This document shows positions 11,560 through 23,065 of a stretch of DNA of 64,000 nt, piece after piece. Below the pieces are notes generated by a model. The model was not told where the DNA came from. It did not search any database and saw only the letters and a program-made list of their open reading frames with translations. Where the stretch lies: assembly GCA_014058105.1 (NCBI GenBank), contig JACGCM010002205.1, forward strand, positions 3,100,001 to 3,164,000. Reading direction: 5' to 3'. A program made the translations under genes and the position numbers. This DNA is from Kingdonia uniflora. Taxonomy: Eukaryota > Streptophyta > Magnoliopsida > Ranunculales > Circaeasteraceae. Each line of letters starts with the position of its first letter. Within the stretch, counting starts at the first letter, position 1.

Positions 11560-12542
11560 TAGCACTTATCAATACCAAGTATACTCAACCTCCATAAATA
11601 CCCATTGGTGTCAATTGTCACTAGGGGGCATCTCACATTTCATATCAATGTCTACACAGATTCTAGCATACCCTTATCTTATCTTCACCTCGGTGACCCT
11701 GTCAAGACAAAGTTACACTCCAACCATACTAGCAAGCTTAACTAGGCCTTCTAGGTTCCATAGATATCCAGGAATGTTACTCAATAATATCCATTCAAGC
11801 ACATTGTTAAATATAGTGGATTTTGAATCAATATAGGGTCTCCATGGTCTAACCATAAAACACATGTTTGGTATGTGTACTGGCCCCATTTATAGAACCC
11901 TTGTTATATCCTCCTCATTCCAAAATTTAATGTGAAAAGGATATTTGCTTGCAAATGCATCTCAAAATCAGCTTCCAAGCTCCACATTCTCTGTAAAACA
12001 GTTTTGACATAATTATAGTCGAGTCTCCTAACAATGAAGTTACCAACCACTAGAGCCTCATAGTAGTGGCCACTCCATCAATGATGGTTGGTGAAGTATA
12101 CTTCAATTTAGTGTACCCTTAAATTTGGGTGCAGCTCCCATCATATTTGCCTAATTCATCACTTTGGGTTGTATTTTATCATCACTCTTGGTACCCTCTT
12201 CACTAGCTTATTTTGCTGTAACATCCACACTGGATTTCTTCTTATCAATCCCTCCCCCACTCTAAGTTGTGTTGTCCCTATTAGGAGCAACATCCACATC
12301 ATCATTATCAGTTGTGGGAGAATCATAATAATTCCCTTCACTCTTCATATCTTCTCCTTCAGTCTATCCTCCATCTACCAGTGCCTCTTTAAAGATATCC
12401 ACTAAAATCATAAGTATCAACTAGACAATACTTCATATTAGCTTGCTCATTGATGTCTCTATTATTACCCACTCCCTCTTCATCCCCTCCATCTCTAGCC
12501 TGTTATTTAGCTGATGGAAGCTGGGCAATAGGGACTGGAAGA
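11560..12542 (-). pseudogene. LINE ORF1 with DUF4283-like core, 3' part
   Basis: Read on the minus strand, an Asp/Asn-rich N-terminal stretch (12350-12270) precedes a DUF4283-like core. In that core I can read 'NIPGYLWNLEGLVKLAS' (about 11800-11750), then 'LCLDRVTEV' and 'GYARICVDIDM' (near 11670-11640), the typical order of plant LINE ORF1 proteins. Stops and frameshifts are frequent. ORF1 of plant L1 elements is a nucleic-acid chaperone; no ORF2 follows here. The Tat element inserted at 12543 split it, and the upstream remainder lies at 26353-26520. Confidence 0.6.
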
Positions 12543-13031
12543 TGTAGGAGCACGCTTCCGCTAGTAACGAAGTGGCAGGTCGTCTAACGAGCAGGCTTGT
12601 CTTGCAACCACAGCCTCATCAAGATCGAACAACGAAGCGGCAGATCGATCAATGAGCAAGCTTGTCGTACGACCAACACTCAGAGTTCGGAGACTCCAGC
12701 AAAGCCACTCTACGAGTAACTCCGTACAACGAGCAAATGCCAGCAACTAGAGAACTGTAACAACGAGCACCCAAGCCCACGACCCTGAAGGGATAGCCTA
12801 GGAATATCCCAGGGCACGTGAGCAAGGGTGTTCCTAGGTCAAATCTTCCCAATAAATAAAAGGGAAGAGGTGAACCATGAGGGGACTTTTCTTCTTCTTC
12901 CAGAATTTTACTCTTCTTCAACTGCCTCTTACGTAACCAGAGGGACAGAGGGGAACCCGGAGAGAGTTGAGCGGTGCCCTCCTCCGGTACAATATCAAGC
13001 CTAATCCACCAAACAATTATTGCTATCTCCT
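12543..13031 (+). repeat. Tat 5' LTR
   Basis: It begins TGTAGGAGCACGC and is followed closely by the copy at 25899. A TATA-like 'AATAAATAAAAGGG' lies at 12851-12864, within a block of about 40 bp that the 3' LTR lacks. The end is placed before TGGAAGCGCCGG, which is a plausible primer site beginning with TGG, as a tRNA CCA end requires. Confidence 0.8.
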
Positions 13032-13046
13032 AGTGGAAGCGCCGGA
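13032..13046 (+). other. Tat primer-binding-site candidate
   Basis: TGGAAGCGCCGGATC directly follows the last bases shared by both LTRs ('CTCCTAG'). Its complement would end in CCA, as a tRNA 3' end must. I did not identify the tRNA. Confidence 0.45.
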
Positions 13047-14135
13047 TCCACAATACACCTTTCACCACAGCCATACGGAGCTACGTCCCAGGCCAAAGTT
13101 ACTCTCAACCCAAAATCGAGGCCTTCACCGGTTGCCAGGATCCTGGTCAGCACCTATCCAAGTTTCAATATAGCATCGACCTACAACATCAAACGGATGA
13201 ACACATGTGTCGCCTATTCACCTCGACCTTATCCGATGGGGCTCTCGTTTAGTTTCACCGAGAAGTACCTTCACAACCAGCAGTCAAAGAAACAGTTAGC
13301 GGAACTGTTCTCACTGAAACAATAGTTTGGTGAAGCCATCGACTTTTTCCTGTCAAGGTTTAAAAGCGAGCTCACCCTCATAGAATGGGTCAACGCACCG
13401 ACAACATGCCTCGCCATCATGGGCGCCTGCCTCCCCAGTTCTAAACTGTGCGAGGCCCTACATAGGAAGCAGCCCAAAACCCTCGAGCACCTGTATGAGA
13501 AGGTTCGCAAATATCAAAGCGTAGAAGTTGATAACCGTGCCCCCGCCTCACAAACCGCCGTCCTCCTGAGCACCACGTCCGCACCTACGCCGGTAGTACG
13601 TCCCGAGGCACCTAAACACCCGCGGGACCGCCAAGAGGACCCCAACGATAGCAGACACAAGCGACGTACAGATCGTGACCCACGAGATAAAACATAAACA
13701 CAGAGAGACAGACGTCAAAGAGCCACCCGATAGGAATGATATCCTCCCAGCGACCTGACCATCTCACGGGCGGACCTACTCCTCGCGGTCAAGAATGAAC
13801 CCAAGTACAAAAAACCTCGCTCCAAACCCGACCGACCTGGCCGCCCATACTGCGCGCATCACGAGATACATGACCACACAACCGAGGAATGCTATGACCT
13901 CATCAATATGACCGAGACTTGGTTCCGCCTCGGCCGTTATACTCGTTACCTCAAAAGACCGATCCCGCCCCCTGACAGATCGCCTCACCCCATCCTCGAT
14001 CTACCCGTGACAAACGTCCGGGCATCGGGGAATCTAGCAGTATGTGAAATGATATTGGGGAACCTCAACCAAGCTCTGTCGCGGCATTCTGCCTATAATT
14101 TTATGAGGCAATGTTACCGCCTCACCGAGAACTAG
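13047..14135 (+). pseudogene. Tat gag with C-terminal His/Cys motif
   Basis: The capsid part shows 'SFTEKYLHNQQSKKQLAEL' (13250-13305), 'FLSRFKSELTLIEWV' (13345-13392) and 'KTLEHLYEKVRKYQSVE' (13479-13530), a Retrotrans_gag pattern. A basic, Arg/Asp-rich linker follows to 13695. Then comes 'PYCAHHEIHDHTTEECYDL' (13847-13903), the CxxH..H..C motif usual in Tat gag. An in-frame stop at 13323 and frameshifts near 13700 and 14000 break the frame. Confidence 0.75.
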
Positions 14136-14199
14136 CGAACGACTCATAGCACAGAAGCAGCCACTCGCTCTCCGCCCGAACAGGCCATCTACCTCATCA

Positions 14200-14612
14200 A
14201 TCACGACCTCGGCATAGTTTCTCATCCTCACGAAGACGCCTTCATCATTTGGATCGTAATTGGTGACGTCCTAATTAAGACAATGTTGGTCGATTCCGAC
14301 AGTGGTGCTAACATCCTTTACTATGATATCCTTCGCAACATGAACATGCATGATTGCCCAGTACCCTCCAAAATAGAGATTTCTGGTTTTAGCGGGTTCA
14401 CTGAACGAGCCATGAGAGATCTCGTCACTCAGGTACAGGCTGGCCCGGTCGTGGTACCTAAAACATTCATCGTTATCAACAACCCCACATTTTACTACAA
14501 CGGGATTCTAGGACGAGACTGGATTCACGCCATGAAGGTCGTCACCTCTTCCTATCACCAGGTAATACGCTTCCCAACAAAGTTTGGCCCCTACCAGATA
14601 CAAGGCTGCTAG
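14200..14612 (+). pseudogene. Tat aspartic protease
   Basis: The frame contains 'MLVDSDSGANIL' (14284-14319). This corresponds to the retropepsin active-site loop, normally D-G/T-G-S/A, so the catalytic triad here is altered. Downstream 'NGILGRDWIH' (14499-14528) is the conserved flap-side motif of the family. The protease would cleave the Gag-Pol polyprotein. The frame ends in a stop at 14610. Confidence 0.75.
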
Positions 14613-14699
14613 GTCACTGCCCGTGTCTGTTACGCCAACTCACTACAAAACTTAATCAATCAAGAGAACCCCAAGAAAAAAGGAAAGTACATCGCGCGA

Positions 14700-15073
14700 A
14701 AGGATCAGCAACGAACAGGGAACGAGCCCATGACGATGAATTCATCCCCAGTTCCTCGCCACCTGGACAAGGTAATACTCCCAGACACAATACATCACCA
14801 GAATGATGTAATTATAAGCACGCTCAGTAGACATTGGACCCCGCCTCTCGTGGAGTCAGTCGTTCCGATTGATATCGATGACCCTACGAGAACAACATAT
14901 ATTGGTTCCTTCTTGATAGGTAACAAGCGAACAAACCTTATCACACTCCTCCAGCAGTTCAAATATATCTTTGCTTGGTCCTTCGACAAAATGTCAGGCA
15001 TAGACCCTACGTTAGCCTGTCATCACTTACATGTTCACGAGAAGGCCAGCCCCGTTGATGGATACATAAAATG
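14700..15073 (+). pseudogene. Tat RT, N-terminal part only
   Basis: A 114-codon frame includes 'LLQQFKYIFAWSFDKMSGI' (14948-15004) and 'CHHLHVHEKASPV' (15019-15057). These match the segment just upstream of the polymerase palm in Tat elements. The palm motifs, RNase H and integrase are missing because sequence of a different element starts at about 15074. Confidence 0.8.
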
Positions 15074-16188
15074 ACCACTATTCCCCTATGACTTAATGTT
15101 TATTATTCTTAATTTTATTATTAAACATGACTTATAAAACCAATTTTTATATTTCAGGTCACATGGAGCCCATTTACCAAATATGTGCAAATACCGGGAT
15201 GTATAGCTCAAAGGATGAACTGTTGGAGAAGGATGTAGAGTTGTCAAACACAAGGGTCCTACATGGGGAGGTTAAAATTTTAGAGGATAACTCGTGGAGG
15301 TTACAAATTTATGTACATTCATGGCATAGGTTATAAATCTAATATTAAATGTAAGAACCCTCTCCTTCATCTATAAAAGGAGAGGTGGTGAGCTCATAAG
15401 ATCATCTAATTTTGAGAGAATCATTCTTGTAGAGTGCAGGAGAGCATTATTGGAGTAAGTTGGTACAAGTCTTCTAGGCATTTGGAGCATTTCATTTTGT
15501 AAGTCAATAAAATTCCTATTTTTGTTGTTAGTTTATGTTCATTTCATTCTCATATCATTTAGGTTTTATAGTTGTTATAATGGTCGGCTAAGTCCTCACT
15601 AGGGGTGAGGATAGATCTGCCATAAGCGTATGATATCATGTAGTAGATGTATTTTTCTCCAACACAATATGAGCATATTATCACAAATCCCGAAATAATA
15701 TTGTTGGAGACATCCATTATCATCCTATGATCTTTTTAATTAGAGATATAGGAAGAGTTTTGTGATTCTCAAATGATATAGTAAAATTGTATTAATATTG
15801 TATTTTTCTAAGATATGATCCTAATTAACATGTCATAGTTAGCATAGCTTTCATGGAATGTGTTTTTAGTACATACTTAGTTCATACAATATATTCTACT
15901 TGAGTTATAATTAATCATGGGATTATATCGACAAAAGGTCGAAGTTTGTTATTTCAATTAAGTTGAGAAATTAATATATGATACTATGTTGATATTGTAT
16001 GTAAATGGTGGTGAAATCCGAAGCCCCTAGACCTTTATTCTTGATTAAAACCATATTATTAATTTTTACGGTTTTACAACCTTAGATTACTAAAACACAA
16101 AACCAAAACTAATTTTTAGTTCCGTTCGAAAGTGAACGACACTCTAATTTTTACCCATACTAAACACCAGATTTTGACCGTTATCAAA
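15074..16188 (+). repeat. Athila 5' LTR
   Basis: A TATA box 'CTATAAAAGG' lies at 15371-15380 and a polyadenylation-like 'CAATAAAATTCC' at about 15508. The primer site follows at 16190. The left edge is set where Tat RT coding ends and is only approximate. There is no second copy to align with. Confidence 0.6.
15372..15378 (+). promoter_or_regulatory. TATA box in the Athila LTR
   Basis: TATAAAA sits inside a CT-rich context about 135 bp before an AATAAA signal, the expected spacing of a short R region in an LTR. Confidence 0.55.
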
Positions 16189-16189
16189 A

Positions 16190-16204
16190 TGGCGCCGTTG
16201 CCGG
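16190..16204 (+). other. Athila primer binding site
   Basis: TGGCGCCGTTGCCGG is the standard Athila primer site, complementary to a tRNA-Asp 3' end. It follows the LTR end almost directly. Confidence 0.85.
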
Positions 16205-17255
16205 TTTTGAGCTGTAATTAGAAAAAAAAATTATTGTGTTTAATTTGTTTTTCGGTTTCACTTTTTAGAAGAACATAAATTTTGTTTATTACATTTTTAT
16301 TTTACTTTTGCACTTTGAGGAATATTTCTTTGTTTTGGGGTGACTACTTTCTTTGTTTTACAGTGACTACCAAAGGAAGCTAAGGACCGACCAAAAACTA
16401 GATAGGGTTATCTTTTCTTCCTCTCTTTGAGTGACTTGTAGTGAGGCAAAATATTGTACTCTTGAGCGAAGAGTATATAATTAAAGCGAGGATAAAATTG
16501 TATTTTTTTTTCTGCAGGGGAAATATTGGAACCCACATCCGGGGAGGACCTCTCTATAACGCCTACTTGAGCTAGAGAGCCCGGGTGTGCCATCTCAACG
16601 GTTTTACCGGGGTAAACAACGATCCCCTAAAAAGGCTGCCCCGCAGGTACTTTCTTCCACCGTTCCCACCTGCGAAGCGGTCAATTTTTGTTTATGTGCC
16701 TGATGTTTGTACACTTTTAAATTCTAAACTTTAGATAAAGGGCAAACAAAAAGTGGGATTTCATCACCCGTGTGTGGCACCGCATACTAGGACCCCGGGA
16801 GGTCACGGCCCGGTTTAACATTTTACGGAATAGGACATTGACTTTAAAAGAAGCCAAGATTAAGCCATAAAATACATAGATAGACAAAAAGGCTTATAGA
16901 GGTTGGACCGGGAGCATTAAGAACACGCTCATTAAGACCCCTGATAGTGGCTACGTTTGTCTGTAGGAAGCACGTTCCCTGGCATAACTAGTGTGGAAAG
17001 GTAATTCTAAGCGGTTTGCCCAACCTTCCAGCAAAGGTGCTTCTAGGTGACTAAAACTGCACGCGAGTTATTGCTAAAGCGAGTATACAAAACTCAACGT
17101 GCAAACCGATCCATTGTCAGGAATAGGAATAACCGAATCCTAAGACCGGGTTCACAACTTGACCTTAATTAAGGCCCATCTGAAAAGGTTGTTGTGTTTA
17201 TTTTTTGTACACCTCATTGTTGTGTGATCATCATAGTGCGCACATTTATTAGTGT
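16205..17255 (+). other. Athila leader
   Basis: About 1 kb lies between the primer site and gag. It holds no supported coding frame. A stretch near 16785-16815 (ACCCCGGGAGGTCACGG) is GC-rich. A long untranslated leader is usual in this family. Confidence 0.6.
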
Positions 17256-19196
17256 ATGAAAGAATGGTTTCAGGGGCCTAAAAGTCGTCTTGAGAGGCTT
17301 GGAGAATCTGATTTGATAGATATTCTGATCCACTTTGAGGTAGGCGAGTCAACCCAACTGGAGATTCCAATCTTTATTGATACGAGAGACCGTACAATCC
17401 TTACTCGTAGGGAACTCTTCCCTGTTGAGGGTGAGTTAGAAACTTTTGATTTCCCTGTCTCTCCATTGAGACTTAATCCGAGTCCAATTTCCTCATTCAC
17501 TCCATTTAGTGTTCCACCCCAATCACTTGAGATGGGAGATGGCAATGATAATGAGAATGGACAGGGACCCATGCGAATTCCTCTTAAGGATCACATGTTC
17601 CCAAAAATGACAAATCGTGCCTCGTACATTGGTTTACCTCCTACAACTGGGCAATTTGAACTTATAAATGCGCTCATTAATTCATTGCCAAAATTCTCAG
17701 AAGGAGAATATGAGAACCCATACGCTCATGTTAGGGATTTTGATGACTTAATGTTCCTCCAAAAGTATAGGAATGAGAACGAAATGGAGGCCATGAAACT
17801 CATATTGTTTCCCTTTTCTTTACTAGGGAAAGCTAAGAGATGGCTTCAAGCTCTACGGCCAAAATCAATCACGAGTTTTGAGATGCTTGCTGAAGCCTTT
17901 TACAAGAATTTTTTCTCTCTTGAGAAAACTGAGACCCTTCGTAGGGCCATTCTTAGGATTACCCAACTTCATGGAGAAAGCTTAAAGGATTATCTTAAGA
18001 GATATAAGGGACTGATCCTACAGTGCCCTCATCATGGTATCGACTCCTGGGTCCTAACTAGAAATCTTTATGATGGATTAGATGTTAAAACCAGGAGAAC
18101 TGTGGAATCCTTTTATTTAGGGAAATTTACTGATAAGGAGGATGTAGAGGGTTTGAAGTTCTTAGAAGAGATGGCTGAAAAATTGCAAACCTGAGGCACC
18201 ATGAGAGAAGCTGATATTCAAGAAAAGGAGGGTAATACCTTTGGAGTTAGATCTAACTCCAATTCGGAAGCTACGCTGACGACCATCTTGCGTAAGATAG
18301 AGTCCTTAGAAATAAGGAAAAACAAAATGTTCGTTAAAGCACCAATTTTTCATGCTGAGATGCAAGCTTGTACTGCGTGTGACGATGTCAGACATTATAC
18401 TCAAGATTTCCCTTTGATTCATGAAATTTGGGAGACCAGGAAGGATCAGGTAAATCTGTTTCATCAAAAACCTTCCTCTTTTCTTTATAACCAGTCACAT
18501 CATCAAGGGAATTCTTCAGGGAGGAATAATTCGAATAACTATTCTGGCAGGCCGTATTATCAAGGGAGTAATTCAAATCAAAATTAAGGTGGTGTGTCTT
18601 TTACCCCCAATCACCAACCTTTTCAGCAAAATACTCCTTACGTTCCTCCTCATAATAGAAAACCATCTTCGGATGATGGCATCCAACCCCTATTGTAATC
18701 TAATAACCAGTTGATGCAACAATTCATGCAAATGAATCAGGAATCCATGAGTCAAATAGAAACATCAATTGCTTAATTGGCATCTAGGTTAAGTACTAGA
18801 GACCAAGGTACGTTTCCAAGTCAAACCCAACCCAATCCGAAGGATCAAACTGAGAGCTTACATCGCGATCAGGCGAATGCGGTGATTACACTTAGAAGTG
18901 GAAAGACTGTAGACAACAAAGTTAGGATGCCTGAGGAAAAATCACGTGAAAGTCCTAATCCTAGTACTGAGAAAGTTGTAGAAGGAGGCAAACCTATATG
19001 TGAAGAAACTCCTTTTGTTGAGGAAGAGACTGGGCAGGTCTCGCTAAGTGTGAAGATTATCGAAAATGATCCGCCTAGAATTCTTAGAGCACCTTTTCCC
19101 CAACGGTTTTTAGTCAATAGGAAGAACATTCCCGATGATGAGGTTAAGGAGATGTTCAAGAATCTTAAGATCACTATTCCTTTCATCATGCGTTAG
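17256..19196 (+). pseudogene. Athila gag
   Basis: A first open frame of 312 codons (17256-18194) contains the capsid core: 'GEYENPYAHVRDFDDLM' (17704-17754), 'LLGKAKRWLQALRPKSI' (17821-17871), 'FYKNFFSLEKTETLRRAI' (17896-17950) and 'QCPHHGIDSWVLTRNLYDG' (18020-18076). Stops at 18192, 18585 and near 18774 break it. The later frames contain an Asn/Ser/Gly-rich region (18480-18580) and the marker 'VITLRSGKTVDN' (18882-18917) followed by 'PFPQRFLV'. It would form the particle shell and hand over to protease. Confidence 0.85.
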
Positions 19197-19252
19197 GACA
19201 GATTCCTTCCTATGCAAAACATCTCAAGGACCTTTGCACGTTCAAGAAACGT

Positions 19253-20180
19253 ATGAATGTTTCCAAGAAAGCTTTCAATGTCCATGACAGTGAAAATGTT
19301 ATTCAATTGGATGCTCAGGTTAGCTCTATAATCCTGAGCAAAGTACCCATAAAATACAAAGATCCAGGAATGCCGACAATTTCTTGTCACATAGGGACAA
19401 ATCGCATCGGAAAAGCCTTATTTGATTTAGGTGTCAGTGTCAACTTGATCCCTTATTCGGTATATGAGCAACTAGGTCTAGAAGGACTAAAACCGATACA
19501 TAGAACCTTGCAACTAGCTGATCAATCCATTTGAATTCCTAGGGGAGTTGTAATGGATGTACTTGTCAAGGTTGACGATTTTTTCTATCCTGTCGACTTT
19601 GTGGTCCTTGACACAAACTCGGTAGAAGACCCAAATAGTGAGATACCTGTGATCCTTGGCCGACCTTTCTTGGCCACTGCTAATGCATTGATCAATTTTC
19701 ATAGCGGATCTATGAAGTTAACTTATGGGAATAAGACCATCGATCTGAATATCGTCAATACAACTCATACTCCGTTTAAAAATGAACCCGATGAGTGTAA
19801 CATGCTTGGTACTGTTATAAACAATACATTTCATAGTTCCAATCCTATGGACCCGTTAGAAGCTTCTCTTGTACATTTTGGAGATAATTTAGATGTTGAT
19901 AACCTCAGCAATAAGGTTAATGCCTTGTTGGATTCTGTTCCTATTTTGGATAGCAATGATAATGTTGAAATGCTGAAAGTCAAAGATCCTGTTCGTGAAG
20001 CAGAGGAAGTGCCCGCTAGGTTAAAACTTAAACCTCTCCCTGAAAATCTCAAATATGTCTACCTAGGTCCTAATGAATCTCTTCCTGCTATCATAGCATC
20101 TAGCCTAGAACCTGAGAATGAAGAGAAATTAATGCGTGTATTAAATGGAAACACAAAAGCTCTTGGATGGAACATTTCAG
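19253..20180 (+). pseudogene. Athila aspartic protease and linker
   Basis: 'LFDLGVSVNLIPYSVYEQL' (about 19418-19475) corresponds to the Athila protease active site, usually D-L-G-A-S. 'IPVILGRPFLATANALI' (19642-19692) is its conserved C-terminal motif. A TGA at 19532 separates the two parts in the same frame. The linker to RT contains the acidic stretch around 19900-20010 and 'ALGWNISDIKGISPSVC' (20160-20210). Confidence 0.85.
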
Positions 20181-21540
20181 ATATTAAGGGTATTAGTCCT
20201 TCTGTGTGCATGCACAAGATAAAACTTGAGGATAATGCCAAAAAGTCCAGAGAAGGACAACCAAGGCTTTACCCGACTATGGCTGAGGTTGTGAGAAAAG
20301 AAATTTTGAAACTACTTGATGCTGGGATCATTTATCCTATTTCTGACAGCCCATGGGTAAGCCCAATTCATGTTGTTCCTCAAAAGTCTGGAATCACTGT
20401 TGTGAAGAATGATCACAACGATCTTGTCCCCACTCGCATGACCACAGGGTGGCGAGTGTGTATAGATTATAGAAAACTCAATTCGATTACTCGAAAAGAT
20501 CATTTTCCCTTATCATTCATGGATCAAATGCTTGAACGTCTCGCCGGTCATGAATACTATTATTTTCTTGATGGGTATTCTGGGTACAATCAAATACCCA
20601 TCGCTCTAGAGGACTAAGAGAAAACTACGTTTACTTGGTCCTTTTGGAACCTTTGCCTATCGCCACATGCCATTTGGGTTATGCAATGCTCCAGCAACAT
20701 TTCAGCGATGTATGTTGAGCATTTTCTCTGACATGGGTGAGCGTTTCCTTGAGGTTTTCATGGATGACTTCTCCCTCCTCGGAGATTTGCTTGACCAATG
20801 TTTCCACCACTTATCTATTGTTCTTGCTAGGTGTCAACAAAAAAATCTTGTTCTAAATTGGGAAAAATGCATGGTGAAAAAAGGCATAGCATTTGGACAT
20901 GTCATATCAGCAAAGGGAATCGAAGTAGATAAAGCCAAGATCGATATCATATCTAGTCTCTCACCCCTATAAATAGTCAAGGATGTTCGTTCATTCTTGG
21001 GGCATGCAGGATTTTATTGACGTTTTGTTCCTGAGTTTAGCAAAATTGCCCGACCCCTCAGCAATCTCCTCACCAAGGACACCACCTTTATATTCGATGA
21101 TTCGTGTCTTAAAGCTTTTGAGAATCTCCAAACACGACTAACATCAACACCCATCATCCAACCTCCAAATTGGAACGAACCTTTCGAGTTGATGTATGAT
21201 GCATCTGACTATGCCATTGGTGCAGTTTTAGCACAGCACATTGATAACCTTCCACGTGCCATCTATTATGCCAGTAAAACTCTTAATGATGCACAACTCA
21301 ATTACACAACCACAGAGAAAGAACTTCTAACGATAGTCTTTGCTCTAGAAAATTTTTGTTCTTATCTCATAGGTTCTAAAGTAATAGTCTATACGGATCA
21401 TGCTGCTATTAAACACCTTCTTACCAAGAAGGACACCAAACAATGCTTAATCCGATGGATATTATTACTTCAGGAGTTTGATATTGAGATTCGGGATAAA
21501 AAAAGGTGCCGAGAATGTGGTAGTTGACCACCTTTCTCGA
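20181..21540 (+). pseudogene. Athila reverse transcriptase and RNase H
   Basis: RT motifs in order: 'SPWVSPIHVVPQKSG' (20349-20393), 'GWRVCIDYRKLNSITRKDH' (20449-20505), 'YYYFLDGYSGYNQI' (20555-20597), 'MPFGLCNAPATFQRCM' (20667-20714) and the catalytic box 'VFMDDF' (20756-20773). RNase H starts with '[17 protein letters not shown]' (21186-21236) and continues through '[16 protein letters not shown]' (21303-21350) and '[12 protein letters not shown]' (21390-21425). Damage: stop in place of Gln at 20615, a one-base shift near 20637, stops at 20970 and 21018 (the last where CGA would encode Arg), and a shift at the A run near 21497. All catalytic Asp residues I can see remain. Confidence 0.9.
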
Positions 21541-22917
21541 ATAGAAAATGATTCTTTAGATAGGTCGTTACCTATTCGCGAGTCCTTTCCTGACGAGCAA
21601 CTCATGTCTATTCGCTCTATGTCTTCTGTACCATGGTTTGCAGACATAGCGAATTATCTTGCCACAGGGCACCTTCCTAGTTTTTGGACCAAGCCAGATA
21701 AGAATAAATTCTTAGTGAGGCCCGACACTTCTTCTGGGATAACCCGTACCTGTTCAAATATTGTTCTGATCAAATCATTAGGAGATGTGTCCCAGATTCT
21801 GAGCATACCAAAGTCATAGAATTTTGCCACTCCCAAGCTTGTGGTGGTCACTTTAGCTCCAAAAAGACCTCTGCAAAAAATTTACAGTGTATATTTTATT
21901 GGCCTATCTTATTTCGTGATAATCACGAATTTTGCAAGGCTTGTGATAGATGTCAGAGAATGGGAGCCTTGTCCCGTAGGAATATGATGCCACTAAACCC
22001 AATCTTGATCGTTAAACCATTTGATGTTTGGGGCATAGACTTTATGGGTACCTTCACCCCATCTTTTGAATTGATGTACATCCTTTTAGCCGTTGACTAT
22101 TTGACAAAGTGGGTTGAAGCTATTCCTACCAGGACCAATGATAGTTCGGCTGTTATTAAATTTATTAAAGAGAATATTTTTTTCTCATTTTGGTACGCCG
22201 AGGGCAATAATTAGCGATGGGGGGTCACATTTTAACAGTCGAATGTTTGTGAACTTAATGAAAAAATTTGGAGTAACACACAAGGTTGCTACACCGTACC
22301 ATCCGCAGACTAGTGGGCAAGTGGAGGTTTCCAATCGTGAAATCAAGAATATTCTTCAAAAAACGATAAGACCAAACCGTAAAGATTGGTCAACTCGACT
22401 AAACGATGCTCTTTGGGCTTATCATACTGCCTTTAAAATACCTATTGGAATGTCCCCTTACCGGCTAGTCTATGGAAAGGCTTATCACTTTCCAGTTGAA
22501 TTAGAACACTGAGCATATTGGGCAATAAAAGCCTTGAACTTTGGCATTGGGAAGGCCGGTTTGTATCGCAAGCTTTAACTCAATGAGTTAGAAGAACTAC
22601 GGAATGATGCATACCATTCAGCAAAGACTTACAAGGAGCGCATGAAAGAGTTTCACGAAAAAAACATTTTGCGAAAATCATTTGAACCAAACCAAAAAAT
22701 CTTGTTGTACTCTTCTAGGTTGCATTTATTTCCTGGCAAACTACGATCACGGTGGACTGGGCCTCTCATTGTTAAAACGGTATATCCACATGGGGCAGTT
22801 GAGGTTGAAGAACCGAGTACTGGCAAAATACAAAAAGTGAACGGGCAAAGGCTTAAGCCTTATTATGAACATTTTAGCTTCACCAATGAAGACTTGAAGC
22901 TTCTGGACCCAGTTTAG
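21541..22917 (+). pseudogene. Athila integrase
   Basis: The zinc-binding region is damaged, but 'CKACDRCQRMGALSR' (about 21935-21977) is clear. The catalytic core shows 'DVWGIDFMGTF' (22024-22056), then '[15 protein letters not shown]' (22202-22246) and '[15 protein letters not shown]' (22313-22357), so all three D, D and E are present. A C-terminal domain with '[20 protein letters not shown]' (22750-22809) and '[12 protein letters not shown]' (22841-22876) ends at 22917. A frameshift lies in the T run near 22177-22185, and stops lie at 22510 and 22577. It would insert element DNA into the host chromosome. Confidence 0.9.
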
Positions 22918-23065
22918 GAGGAGTGATATTCATATCCTTTTCACCCAACTTTCACTGAGTTTGGGGGTTCCTCATTTTGTCTGGCTGAAGATAATAAACT
23001 TAGCGCTATCTGGGAGGCAACCCATGTTATATCAGGTACTATGTTCTAATTTTGTTTCCCTTCTC
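22918..23065 (+). other. Athila post-pol segment, truncated
   Basis: It contains 'AGCGCTATCTGGGAGGCAAC' (23001-23020), a block that follows pol in Athila elements. At about 23065 it changes into Tat sequence that is coding on the other strand. The 3' LTR is absent. Confidence 0.6.

Larger units (their letters stand above)
15074..23065 (+). mobile_element. Athila-type Ty3/gypsy element lacking its 3' LTR
   Basis: Order: LTR-like region with TATA and polyadenylation signals, primer site TGGCGCCGTTGCCGG, gag, protease, RT, RNase H and integrase. It ends shortly after pol with the 'AGCGCTATCTGGGAGGCAAC' block typical of Athila. No second LTR and no env-like ORF were found before Tat sequence resumes at about 23065. 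It therefore entered complete and lost its 3' end, or was joined by recombination that also removed the Tat pol region. Confidence 0.8.

Noticed and set aside
17270..17572. 100-codon minus-strand frame in Athila gag
   Set aside because: Complement of the gag N-terminus. Ser/Gly/Leu-rich without motifs.
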